From assembly GCA_946408345.1 (NCBI GenBank), contig CAMJRR010000001.1, positions 124,001 to 188,000 on the forward strand: a stretch of 64,000 nt of DNA. The letters are read 5' to 3'. Position 1 is the first letter of the stretch, and each line of letters opens with the position of its first letter. The notes under the pieces are model-generated. The model saw only the letters and a program-made list of their open reading frames with translations, did not search any database and was not told where the DNA came from. Made by a program: the position numbers and the translations under genes. Below, in pieces: positions 9,025 through 18,098 of this stretch. This DNA comes from an uncultured Bacteroidales bacterium. GTDB taxonomy: Bacteria; Bacteroidota; Bacteroidia; Bacteroidales; F082.

Positions 9025-12000
9025 TCAATGAATGATGACGACTTTCTTGGTAATCACTCGGTTGTTGTTTGAAACGACGAAGAAATAGATGCCTTCAGCG
9101 TACTTTTTCATATTGTAGTCGTAGTTGTAGCGGCTTGAGCTAATGTTAGTTTCAAAGGCATCAATTTGGTTGCCTGTCATGTCGAACACCTTGACAGCAG
9201 TGCGTCCTTCCATGTTCTCAAAGTCAATGTGCATTTGTCCGTTATTCGGGTTGGGTACGATGTTGACATTGGCTGGCGCTAATTCGTTTTCGCCGACCTC
9301 AAGGAAGGAGGACTTAAGGTAGAATTTGCGTTCTTCGCTGCCACAGTCGTTGTTGATGGTAGCGGTGAGCACGACGTGTTCATTTTGGCGGTCAGCCACA
9401 TAGACCGTACATTCGCTGTAGTACTTTCCATTGAGGGATAAAGCGGGTACTGGGTTGAACTCGATGGCCCACGATGGCTTACTGATGGTCCAATTGCAAG
9501 ATTCCCAAACACATTCACGGTTGGTCTCCTCAACAAAGAAGGTGTATTGGAAGGAGAAGAACTCGGTATTGGTGACCACGGCGATAGTGTCGCCAAAAAC
9601 GATTGCCGAGGCATCAGAGCACTTGATTTTGTCTGGATTGGGGGTATAATGCATATTTTGGATGTGGTAGGTCTGTTCGCGGTAGCAGCCTTCATCAGTC
9701 AGACCCGTAAAAGTATACACTGTGTTCGCAGTGAAAGTAGTGTCTTGTCCAAACCATGACACAGGTATTTCATCGCAAACGCCAGAGAAAGTTTTGTCGT
9801 CAAGAATGGATTGCGTGTTGATGGTCAGATCCAGTTCATATTCTTGTTGGCATGGGAATGGTGTCAATGAAACGTAATGATAATATTTGCCAGATTCCGT
9901 AAAGGTTTGTCCTGTCATCGGCCATGTATAGCTGTCGCAGGTAATCACTTCTTCAACAATGGTCTCTGGGATTTGTTGGAAATGCAGGTCAAGGCGGAAG
10001 ATGCCGTCACAATTGGCAGTAGCAAGCGTGTCTGTGTAGAAACCTTCTTCAGTATAGGTAATAGTAGTATTGGCTTCGGGAATGTACCAATCAAAAGAAG
10101 GCGTGGTTTCGTAGCACCTGTAAACTTGCTGGATGGGAGGCATGTAATAGTCGTTAACCTCAATTTCTACCCAAACAGTGCTGTCGCAGCCATGAATGTC
10201 TTCAAGATGGTAGATGTGTAGTCCTGCATAGAGCGGTATCTGGTTGGGATCTTCTTCGTAATAGTATGGCAATTGCTCAGGGCAAAGGCTGACGGGATGT
10301 TCTGTGACTTCGTTTTCAGGCCAGACCGTCAGTTCAAGCCTTACGATACTGTCGCAGCCGTGAATGGTTTGATCATGATACAATGTTTGTGTGGTAGTGT
10401 TGTAAGTGGTGCCATAGAAATTATAGCTTTCACCGGAACAGATGGCTGCCTCTATTGTGGTTTCGTCATACGTGGGATAATGGCGCAGGTGCAAGGTAAT
10501 GGTGCTGTCGCAGCCATGTATGGTTTGGGTGAGAAACTCGTAGTCGTTTTCATCGCTGTAGATTTGTCCATGCCAATCATAAGAATCGCCGGGGCAGATG
10601 TAGTGGGTTTCCTCACTGTAACCAGCGTAATGGACGACAACGGTAACTGAGGCGGTGGCGGTTTGGTTGGTCTGTGGATTGGTAACGGTGCAGGTGTAGG
10701 TGGTGGTTTGAGTCGGAGTGGCTACTGGATTGTATATGTTGGGGTTGCTGAGGCCCGTGGTGGGAGTCCACGAATAAGTGCTGTTGCCCATGCCGCCGCC
10801 TGCACTGGCTGTAAGTTGAGTGCTGCTTCCGGCACAAATAGAAGCTGGGTTGGCATTGGCCGAAACGGTCAAGGCACCGCCTTCAATGTGGATGGTCACT
10901 TGGTCGGTACCGGAGCATTGGCCTTGTGGGTTGGTAACGGTGAGGGTATAAGTTTGGTCTTGTGTCAGAACCACTGTCTGCGTATTTTGGGAATTGGGAT
11001 TGGTCACCATATTGGCAGGCTCCCAATGGAAGTTGAACGTTCCAGCTCCGCCCGATCCACTAAGTTGTGTTGAAGTATTGAATGGAATGGTCTGGTCGGG
11101 ACCAGCATTAGCATTCGGTTCAGCATACACCGTGACGGATTGGGTCTTTGTGCTGGTGCAGAGTCCGTTACCGCAAGATACGGTGAGGGTGACGGTATAA
11201 GTACCAGCATTGGCATAGGTGTGCGAAGGACTCTGTAGCGTTGAGGTCTGTCCGTCACCGAAGCTCCATTGGTAGCCAGTGATTTGTTGTCCACTTGGGT
11301 TAGTGGTGGAGGTGCTGGTGAATTGGGTGGGGTTACCTAAACAGACTGTGGTGTAGTTGAAGTTGGCGGTAGGTTGGGGGTAGACGACCACTTCTGTGGT
11401 GGCGCTGTTTGTTGCACTGCCCACAGTGATGGTGCAGGTGTAGGTGCCGGCCATGGCCATGGTGCAGTTCGGACGGGTGGGGTTCTGTAGATTGGAGGTG
11501 AAGCCTCCTGGACCTGTCCAGCTATACGAGGCGCCTGCTTGTCCGTTGGCGGTTAGGTTGATGGTCTCGCCCACGCAATAAGGGCCGTCGTTATCAACCA
11601 ATGGGGGCAGAATGCCACAATTGGTGGTGCCGGTGCCAGCCACCTTACTGAATGAAATGTTGCATGACTGATTGGAGTAATTGGTGATAACAAGGATGAA
11701 ATAGTCGCCCGTCTGTGCCGAAGCAGGAATCAGACAGTGTTCAGTAGCTTGGATTGAATAGCTGCAACTTACTACCTTATTGGCAGTCAAACTGGAACAT
11801 GGCGATGGGTTGGTAATGGTGGGATAGGGACCCCAGCAGCAGAAATCGATGTCGTGGCTTGGTGTACTGTACATATAGATGTCAATATTGCCAGGGTTGT
11901 CGATTTGCATATAATACCAAGCAGGATTTGGGGTGGTATACAGGCAGTCGTAATATGGTCCTGTCTCACCGGATCCAGCATTCACACCAGCTGGGAATTG

Positions 12001-12462
12001 GTACATTCCATTGTCGGTGCAGAATGGGTCGGCATTGGCGCAAGTGTTGTTTTGTCGCGACCTGATGTAATAGTCCATCATCAGCGACGAAGCAAATTCG
12101 TGAGGAAGCAGGCCTTTGTATTCAGCAGCCGTCTCAGCAGCTTGCACCTTATCCATGCCTAAAAAGTCAATGGCGTTTTGCTCGCGAAAGTCGGCAAAGG
12201 TCTCCGCCAGGTTCATGTTTCCAAATGCTTCATTGGCACTGACGACGAAGATGCCATCGTTTTCGCTAGTGATGACCTCAAATCGACCATCAGTAGTTAG
12301 ATTATAGAGGAAAAAGATGCGCTCATCAAAGTTTGCAATTGTGGTTATGTCAAACGAAATCGTCAGCTCGTTGTCCGCAATTCGTGTGGGCTGAGCAAAT
12401 GACTTCATGGGTATAATCATCATGAACATCATTGCCACAAATAATTTGGTAAGTTTATTCAT
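9025..12462 (-). CDS. T9SS-sorted Ig/PKD/GCDS-repeat surface protein
   Basis: A 1145-residue paralogue of the upstream-numbered 916-aa protein. Signal peptide (MNKLTKLFVAMMFMMIIPMKSFAQ); an N-terminal domain with FFLYNLTTDGRFEVI matching FLLYNISNDSRFELI of its neighbour; the DIDFCCWGPYP segment; an Ig-like domain; a PKD domain (YQWSFGDGQTST); two Ig/PKD units (HWEPANMV, YSWTPTTGL). It is longer because about five GCDS-type repeats are inserted between the Ig units and the shared pre-CTD module. It ends in a type A sorting domain (IVPNPNNGQMHIDF, AEGIYFFVV). Predicted to be exported and surface-attached. The repeat insertion compared with its paralogue shows that this family grows by module gain. 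Confidence 0.84.
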   Translation of the reverse strand: MNKLTKLFVAMMFMMIIPMKSFAQPTRIADNELTISFDITTIANFDERIFFLYNLTTDGRFEVITSENDGIFVVSANEAFGNMNLAETFADFREQNAIDFLGMDKVQAAETAAEYKGLLPHEFASSLMMDYYIRSRQNNTCANADPFCTDNGMYQFPAGVNAGSGETGPYYDCLYTTPNPAWYYMQIDNPGNIDIYMYSTPSHDIDFCCWGPYPTITNPSPCSSLTANKVVSCSYSIQATEHCLIPASAQTGDYFILVITNYSNQSCNISFSKVAGTGTTNCGILPPLVDNDGPYCVGETINLTANGQAGASYSWTGPGGFTSNLQNPTRPNCTMAMAGTYTCTITVGSATNSATTEVVVYPQPTANFNYTTVCLGNPTQFTSTSTTNPSGQQITGYQWSFGDGQTSTLQSPSHTYANAGTYTVTLTVSCGNGLCTSTKTQSVTVYAEPNANAGPDQTIPFNTSTQLSGSGGAGTFNFHWEPANMVTNPNSQNTQTVVLTQDQTYTLTVTNPQGQCSGTDQVTIHIEGGALTVSANANPASICAGSSTQLTASAGGGMGNSTYSWTPTTGLSNPNIYNPVATPTQTTTYTCTVTNPQTNQTATASVTVVVHYAGYSEETHYICPGDSYDWHGQIYSDENDYEFLTQTIHGCDSTITLHLRHYPTYDETTIEAAICSGESYNFYGTTYNTTTQTLYHDQTIHGCDSIVRLELTVWPENEVTEHPVSLCPEQLPYYYEEDPNQIPLYAGLHIYHLEDIHGCDSTVWVEIEVNDYYMPPIQQVYRCYETTPSFDWYIPEANTTITYTEEGFYTDTLATANCDGIFRLDLHFQQIPETIVEEVITCDSYTWPMTGQTFTESGKYYHYVSLTPFPCQQEYELDLTINTQSILDDKTFSGVCDEIPVSWFGQDTTFTANTVYTFTGLTDEGCYREQTYHIQNMHYTPNPDKIKCSDASAIVFGDTIAVVTNTEFFSFQYTFFVEETNRECVWESCNWTISKPSWAIEFNPVPALSLNGKYYSECTVYVADRQNEHVVLTATINNDCGSEERKFYLKSSFLEVGENELAPANVNIVPNPNNGQMHIDFENMEGRTAVKVFDMTGNQIDAFETNISSSRYNYDYNMKKYAEGIYFFVVSNNNRVITKKVVIIH

Positions 12463-12542
12463 ATTTGCAATTGTTAGTTAGTTTGTTTGTTGAGACCATA
12501 ATAAAAAAACGCGTAAAAATACGCACTTTTTTGAAACGATGA

Positions 12543-12564
12543 AGCATTTTTCTGCTAAAATGCT
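12543..12564. other. Perfect hairpin downstream of C25 gene
   Basis: AGCATTTT and AAAATGCT form an 8-bp perfect stem with a 6-nt loop just after the stop of the 1161-aa protease gene. On the minus (transcript) strand no T-run follows, so a rho-independent terminator is not well supported. Confidence 0.4.
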
Positions 12565-12583
12565 GATTTTTTGTGCTAAAAGC

Positions 12584-15500
12584 CTAAATTTTAATGATTT
12601 TACGGCTCCATCGTTGACCCTTTTGCTCCACAATTATTTGATATATGCTTGTAGGAAGACCTTTCAAGGAAATGACTTTTGTGTTTTGTTCTGAGAGAAT
12701 GAGTTTCCCTTGGGTGTCAAACACAAGGATTTTGAAATCACCTTCTTGTTCCATAACAATCTGGATTTGGTCGGTGGCTGGGTTGGGATGTATTGTCAGG
12801 GGCAGCTCTGCTTGCTCGTCAGTCTTGTCAAGATAGGGCGGCAACGTGATGTAATCGATACAGGCGCAATCGGAGCCGTAGTCAACGGAGTAGTCTTTGA
12901 CGTATTCCCATCTGTAGGTATGCTGTCCAGGAGTGATTTGGTAAGAATGTTCCGACCACCAAAGATCGCCCGACCATCGTTCTTGCTCCTCGTCATCAAT
13001 GTAAAAGATAAGGAAGTCGTAGTTGGCTTCACTTGACACCCTTTTGAAGAAATGTATTTTTTCGGATTCTGTCGAGGTAAAAGTCAAGATGAGTTGAGAG
13101 GACTCGTTATGGTCGATGTTGCCTGACTGGGCGCAATAGGTTCCGTTATAGGGATGTGCTGTGACAATGGTCCAGGGATGCTCCTCGTCGTTGGTCCAAT
13201 ATTCAGGCTCAAATATTCCATGTTCGAAACTGTCTGTCACGAAACCCATTTCACATTGAATGTCCTGTTCGATTTTTAGATTCTTAATGACAGAGTGGAG
13301 TATGAGATGGATGCATGGCACCTCTCCTGCAGCATACTCAATGTAAATGTCGAAAGTGATCTCGGTTGATTCGTTCACTTCCAAGTCGTTGATGGGTATT
13401 TCGGACGTTATGACACGAATGTAGCCTTCATTGTTGGCCAAAGAGATACGGGGGCTTTCGGCTCGATAATGGCCTGTGTTGGTAATGCGGAAGGTGAGGC
13501 TAACGAATTCGCCAGGGTCGAGCCTTTGGTCATTGTCGCCTTGCGAGTCGTCGATGTTGATAAGCTCAGCAGTGATGTTTGGGGAAAGCACTTCGATTTC
13601 GTATTCTTGTGCGTAGGTCTCATCGCCAAATTGGGTGGTGAGGGTGAAGGGAATATGCGTCCAGTCGTGAATGCTGTCGCCGAGTGCGATTTGGAAAGCG
13701 TTTTCGATGAATTGACTCGCATCTGGCTCGAGGGCTTCAAATGTAGATTCGCCCACCGAGATGGTCAACAGTTGTGAATCAGAGGTCATGCTGACAATGC
13801 CACCATTGCAGCCTTGCAATCCCACGTTGGTGACATTGATGTCGGCAACGATGGACTGGTTGTAGTGCAGTGTGAGTTCAGCTCCGTTCATGGAGATGCT
13901 GTCGACAATGACAAAAGGCCTGTTGAAAGGTTCCAGTGGGATGTCCTCTTCCCACCGTATGAGGTTTTCGCCCGTGATGGTAAGGTGGATGGGACCGTTG
14001 GGGATGTTCTCCAAAATCGTGATGGTTTGTTCAGCTCCTGTGCCAACGGCGGTGGTTATGATGTGCCATTGCCTGTTCCTATAGACTGTCAGAGCAATCT
14101 GAGAGCCTTCGGGAGCTGTGATGTGGAAAGGTGAGAAACACTGTATGCTCTCATCATGGGTGGGACTGATCGTTTGTGGTATATCGGTGAACATCCTTGC
14201 AAAAGCGTCGCCAAAAGTATGGAAGGTGTTATAGGTGGTGTTGCTCATGTTTTGGTCGGCACTGGGGAAGACATGGGTCTCAAGGAAATACTTGCCTGCG
14301 ACGCATGCAAAGGCAGGCATCCAGGTGTCGGTATGGGAATCGAATGGGCCATAATCGGGAAGGAAACTTGAATCGAAGAGATCCCAAACGCCCCAAAGGA
14401 AGATGTCGTTGGCATAGGAATAGGTTTGTCCCGTAGGACCTATGGCACCAACGATGCCTGCGTTTTGGCCATCACGGGTCATGCGCAGGAGGGCTTCGAT
14501 GAAGGAGGTGGTTGAATTGTCATACATGCCTGTTCGGCAGTTGACGGAAATGAGATAGGTCAACTTGTTCACGTTGTTGATTTCTCCGAAGTCGGAAGTG
14601 AAGATTGCGGGTTGGTACCACCTAGTGTTCCAACCGTGGTCGCGGTGCTGTATGAGGTAGGCACCATGGTTGATGGCGTTGATGACCTGTTCGGCCGTAC
14701 CGCCTGTCCAGCCGCCCAATTCGGCAGGTGTGGCAGGAATGTAACCGACACCATTGGGGCCGAAGTAGTTGACTACGGTTGCGGTGCCGGGAGCCGTCGA
14801 CCAGCTGGAGCCCTGCTCTCCACTGTAAAGCTCATTGATGCGTTCAGGAGACTTGCCATGCTGGGTTAAGTAACCGCTGATGGTGGCAATGGTGATCTGG
14901 AACCATTTGGAGTTTTCCCATGCAGCCGCCGTCAAGGGATGGTCATAATAATATGGGTCAGTGACTACATTGGTGTATTCGTATTCATAGAGTTTGCCCA
15001 TAATGATTGGGAGCTCCGACTCATTTTGGGCGAGGATGCGAGTGAAACAAATGTCGGGGAGGAAGTCGTCATTGACGTCGGCGTAGGGGTTGTCGGAAGT
15101 GATAAAGGTGTCTTTGGGATGTAGGGTCCTGTAGCCAGGCACGTATTGTTGCAAGTTGGTGCCGCTCTCACCGATGATGCAGATAGCCGCTGGTGGGATG
15201 TTCCAATTAGCGTAGATATCTCTGATCCATTGTTTTAATGTGGCATGGTCTGAAGCACCTGTCTCGGTGACTCTCATTACCTTGGTGAGGACGCCTTGCT
15301 TGTTGCGGTAGTCGGCAAGTTCTTTTCCTGCATTGTAGAAGTCATCGTTATCAGGCGTAATGATGAGGTATTCGCAGCCAGTGGGACGGTTTTGCGCCCA
15401 TTGTTGCATCCGAGCGTCGTAATCGATGGGCTTCAAGCACTCGAAGTTGAGGATGTTGTTTCTCAGGATGGGGTCCCAGTAGCGTGAACGCAGACGATCA

Positions 15501-16069
15501 TCGCCAAAGTGTCCGTTACCGCCTTCGAAGCGAATGTCGATGTCGATTTGGCGGTGTACGGCTAACTCTCGTGTTACAGGGTTGAACTGGAAAGGGCTGA
15601 TGCCCAAGTGGATGACATCTACGCCGCGCAGTTGTTGAGGGGCGGCGACGCAGTAGGTCTCAGCAGGGTAGAGGCAGTTTTTGGCATACACCTTTGGGTC
15701 TTTGAAGAAAGGCTGTTTTGCATCGTTTTCGGCTTGGCTGCCCATCGAGGGCGCTATGTCGATTCCCGTCATGCACCCATCGCGCATGGTCCTAACCTCA
15801 ACGGTGGCTTTCGCACCTTGCGGGATGGCAATGAAACGGTTGAAAGTGGGGAGGTCAGGTAGTCCATATTCGTTGGGACAAACGATGCCTTTTGTGGCGA
15901 TGGTGTGCATCAGCTCGCCATTGCAACGCACGGTGTCGATGCTGAAGTCGCCCAGTTCGAAATGCAGGCTGATATGGTTATGGTCGGAAGACGTAATAGT
16001 GATGTTCTGCCCAATGGCGAACAAAGGAAAGACTAGCAATAGTATAAAGGCAAAGGTAGAGCGCTTCAT
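12584..16069 (-). CDS. Gingipain-family (C25) cysteine protease with T9SS sorting domain
   Basis: The start at MKRSTFAFILL (16069) gives a normal signal peptide and 1161 residues. A C25 propeptide-like region (about 20-220, ending in the phrase GGNGHFGDDRLRSRYWDPIL) precedes the catalytic domain. The putative catalytic histidine is in QHRDHG (His478) and the nucleophile in SVNCRTG (Cys511), numbered from this start; spacing and context match the gingipain His/Cys dyad. About 400 residues of beta-sandwich domains follow, and then a type A sorting domain (HPNPATDQIQIVM). It is a secreted endopeptidase, probably activated by removal of the propeptide after T9SS export. Substrate preference (Arg or Lys) cannot be read from the sequence. 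A second C25 protein lies at 19665-24797. Confidence 0.88.
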   Translation of the reverse strand: MKRSTFAFILLLVFPLFAIGQNITITSSDHNHISLHFELGDFSIDTVRCNGELMHTIATKGIVCPNEYGLPDLPTFNRFIAIPQGAKATVEVRTMRDGCMTGIDIAPSMGSQAENDAKQPFFKDPKVYAKNCLYPAETYCVAAPQQLRGVDVIHLGISPFQFNPVTRELAVHRQIDIDIRFEGGNGHFGDDRLRSRYWDPILRNNILNFECLKPIDYDARMQQWAQNRPTGCEYLIITPDNDDFYNAGKELADYRNKQGVLTKVMRVTETGASDHATLKQWIRDIYANWNIPPAAICIIGESGTNLQQYVPGYRTLHPKDTFITSDNPYADVNDDFLPDICFTRILAQNESELPIIMGKLYEYEYTNVVTDPYYYDHPLTAAAWENSKWFQITIATISGYLTQHGKSPERINELYSGEQGSSWSTAPGTATVVNYFGPNGVGYIPATPAELGGWTGGTAEQVINAINHGAYLIQHRDHGWNTRWYQPAIFTSDFGEINNVNKLTYLISVNCRTGMYDNSTTSFIEALLRMTRDGQNAGIVGAIGPTGQTYSYANDIFLWGVWDLFDSSFLPDYGPFDSHTDTWMPAFACVAGKYFLETHVFPSADQNMSNTTYNTFHTFGDAFARMFTDIPQTISPTHDESIQCFSPFHITAPEGSQIALTVYRNRQWHIITTAVGTGAEQTITILENIPNGPIHLTITGENLIRWEEDIPLEPFNRPFVIVDSISMNGAELTLHYNQSIVADINVTNVGLQGCNGGIVSMTSDSQLLTISVGESTFEALEPDASQFIENAFQIALGDSIHDWTHIPFTLTTQFGDETYAQEYEIEVLSPNITAELINIDDSQGDNDQRLDPGEFVSLTFRITNTGHYRAESPRISLANNEGYIRVITSEIPINDLEVNESTEITFDIYIEYAAGEVPCIHLILHSVIKNLKIEQDIQCEMGFVTDSFEHGIFEPEYWTNDEEHPWTIVTAHPYNGTYCAQSGNIDHNESSQLILTFTSTESEKIHFFKRVSSEANYDFLIFYIDDEEQERWSGDLWWSEHSYQITPGQHTYRWEYVKDYSVDYGSDCACIDYITLPPYLDKTDEQAELPLTIHPNPATDQIQIVMEQEGDFKILVFDTQGKLILSEQNTKVISLKGLPTSIYQIIVEQKGQRWSRKIIKI

Positions 16070-16156
16070 AGTAATGGGTTTTGTAATTAGCACATAATGA
16101 AGCCGTAAAAGTACAACTTTCTATGAAAAAACAAGGAAAAATGTTCATAAAATGTC

Positions 16157-16190
16157 AAAAAAAGAGCTATCAAACGGCAACTCTTTTTGC
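16157..16190 (-). terminator. Possible rho-independent terminator
   Basis: On the minus strand AAAAAGAG and CTCTTTTT pair around a ~14-nt loop and are followed by further Ts. It lies about 170 bp past the stop of the 496-aa gene and before the protease start, so it could separate the two transcripts. Confidence 0.5.
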
Positions 16191-16307
16191 TTGAGTTAGT
16201 CCCGCGCTGAGGTTTTGCGCAAAAATTGGATTTTGCGCCGCAAAAGGCCCCAACCTACCGCGAACTCCATATCTCCCCGCAGGATAGGGTATATCTTACA
16301 GCTGGGA

Positions 16308-16363
16308 GATATGGGTGTCGTAGGAAAATGATATGGGTGTCGTGGAAAAAAGATATGGGTGTC
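16308..16363. repeat. Three direct copies of a ~22-bp repeat
   Basis: GATATGGGTGTC occurs at 16308, 16330 and 16352, a strict 22-bp period; the first two copies continue with GT and A-rich spacers. The last copy abuts the TAG stop of the 496-aa gene. The same 16070-16362 gap (293 bp) also holds the putative terminator at 16157; nothing else was recognised in it. Confidence 0.9.
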
Positions 16364-17853
16364 TATTCTTTCACCACCTTGTCCATATAAACTTTCCCGT
16401 CTTCCAAAACCGCCTTTATCAGATACATGCCTTTAGGCAGGTCACCCAAAGGGATTTCGTTGGTGCCATGACAAGTCTTTGCGCACTGTCCTAATACGTC
16501 GTAAACCATCACTTCAACAGGCTCTATTCCCTGAATATGTACCACGTCCTTTGTCGGGTTGGGAAACACTTGAGCTCCAACTTGGGATAACGGTTCAGGC
16601 ACACCCGCACTGTTGATTGTGTCGGTGACATGCAGCACCCAATAGTTCTGCCCTGAGTTGGGAATCTCTGCGCTGTTGGAGCAGTTGACATCGCCCGAGG
16701 GCGTCTCTTCCCAATACATGCTTCCGGCTATGACATACTTATATTCCGCCGTCTTTGCCACAACAGAACAAAATTCGTTATATGAGGGTGTCCCGATAGT
16801 GCGTTCCCACATCAATTGTCCTGAAGCATCCACATTAAATATCCATAAATCGGAATGGATATATCCATTCACGTTGCTTTGCACGTCGCCATCATTTGAA
16901 TTGGTGTAGCCGAATATCGTGAATCCACTGTTTGGATTGGGAAAGAAGTTGCAAATCAAATCATAATTAGAACCTCCATAATAATGACTCCAAAGGATGT
17001 TTCCAGTCTCATCGGTGCGTGTAAGCAAGATGTCACTTTGTCCATGCGCTCCTTCTCCGGCAAAAGAAGTAGTGCTGGCCAACATGAATCCGTCTTCAAG
17101 TTCCTGTATCAGCGAAGGTGCGACATCATAGACATAGCTCCATTCCGTTTGTCCATCTCGGGTAAGCTTTAACAAATACCCTTCAACCGAATCCCAATTT
17201 AATCCACCGATAAGGAAACCTCCATCCTTAGCTTGTGCTATTTCGGTTACCTCCAAACCGATGGAAATCTTCCATTCGGGATTGCCGTTGCTGTCCAATT
17301 TGAGTAGGCTGTCATAATCCGAATAGTCTTTACCCAAATGGCCCATAGAATTGCCCAAAAGCACACCACCGTCATCGGTAGGCAGCATATCTGTTCCGAA
17401 GAAACCTATTTTCCTGCTCCATATTTCATTGAGACCATCGTCAATTTTGTGGATTGTGACTTCGCCATACATATGCGTATTGATATAATACTCGTTATTG
17501 TCGGTCTTGGCCTTTTTGATGCGGATGGATTCGGTTGGATAGTTTGATGGCCAGCATTGTTGGTCCAATATTTCGCCTTGATCGTTAATACGAATAAGCC
17601 AAGGAGTTGTCCAGTTATGATCGACTTCACAGGAGACCATGCCTGAGTTTTTTGGGTTGTAAACTGTTCCAAAAACCAAGAAATCTTTTTCTATTGAAAG
17701 AATGCTGGTGGCATAATCACCACTACCTTCTGCCCCATAGCAATACTGCCAGTCAATGCGCAGCTGGGCGAAAGAGAATACGGGAGAAAGCAAGGCGATG
17801 ATAATCACGGCTATCCTCCAATTAAGTCTTGAGTGTTTGTCGTTGTTTTTCAT
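16363..17853 (-). CDS. T9SS-sorted propeller-like protein (paralogue A)
   Basis: A 496-residue protein with a signal peptide (MKNNDKHSRLNWRIAVIIIA ... SFAQ). It has repeated ~50-residue units of the delta-60/SBBP-propeller kind, recognisable by TDDGGVLLG, AKDGGFLIGG, LEDGFMLAS and NSGFTIFGYTNSNDGDV. The C-terminus is a type A sorting domain (VFPNPTKDVVHIQGIE, LPKGMYLIKAVLEDGKV). It is paralogous to the next protein (18099-19598), with 128 bp of perfect DNA identity at the 3' end. The propeller suggests a binding role, with no catalytic residues seen. A -7 box (17895-17902) lies 41 bp upstream of the ATG. Confidence 0.8.
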   Translation of the reverse strand: MKNNDKHSRLNWRIAVIIIALLSPVFSFAQLRIDWQYCYGAEGSGDYATSILSIEKDFLVFGTVYNPKNSGMVSCEVDHNWTTPWLIRINDQGEILDQQCWPSNYPTESIRIKKAKTDNNEYYINTHMYGEVTIHKIDDGLNEIWSRKIGFFGTDMLPTDDGGVLLGNSMGHLGKDYSDYDSLLKLDSNGNPEWKISIGLEVTEIAQAKDGGFLIGGLNWDSVEGYLLKLTRDGQTEWSYVYDVAPSLIQELEDGFMLASTTSFAGEGAHGQSDILLTRTDETGNILWSHYYGGSNYDLICNFFPNPNSGFTIFGYTNSNDGDVQSNVNGYIHSDLWIFNVDASGQLMWERTIGTPSYNEFCSVVAKTAEYKYVIAGSMYWEETPSGDVNCSNSAEIPNSGQNYWVLHVTDTINSAGVPEPLSQVGAQVFPNPTKDVVHIQGIEPVEVMVYDVLGQCAKTCHGTNEIPLGDLPKGMYLIKAVLEDGKVYMDKVVKE

Positions 17854-17894
17854 TTTACTAATTTTTTAATGGTTACTTTTTTAAATACATGCTA

Positions 17895-17902
17895 CAAAAA
17901 TA
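17895..17902 (-). promoter_or_regulatory. Bacteroidetes -7 box upstream of 496-aa gene
   Basis: TATTTTTG on the minus strand fits TAnnTTTG. A CTTG 21 bp further upstream (17924-17927) is a one-mismatch -33 box. The rest of the gap to 18098 is AT-rich with no other gene seen. Confidence 0.5.
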
Positions 17903-18022
17903 CTTCAAGCCAAAAAACAAAGTCAAGAAAAACTATCTTCACTTTTTCAACAATCATCAACAAATTTTAAATAAGTTATTGATTTTCTTTATAATACGTA
18001 TAGATTAAAATAAACTCTATTG

Positions 18023-18092
18023 CATCATGTAACAGATACCCCTTTGTTTTGGGCGTTGTTGGTGTACACTTGAACACCGTTGGGCGTAGGGG
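18023..18092 (-). pseudogene. Fragment of a DUF3244-like gene tail
   Basis: The minus strand reads PTPNGVQVYTNN then diverges to a TGA stop at 18023-18025. PTPNG-QVY-TNN matches PTPNGFQVYITNN near the C-terminus of the small protein at 24856-25233, and the DNA from 18059 to 18091 is also close to 24942-24976. There is no start or signal sequence, so it is read as a remnant. The match is short (about 12 codons), hence modest confidence. Confidence 0.45.
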
Positions 18093-18098
18093 GGAATT

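Noticed and set aside
12543..12564. Rho-independent terminator after the 1161-aa protease
   Set aside because: A good stem, but no T-run on the transcript strand.
16308..16363. Short CRISPR array
   Set aside because: Three copies, 12-bp repeat and ~10-bp A-rich spacers do not fit CRISPR dimensions, and no cas gene is present.
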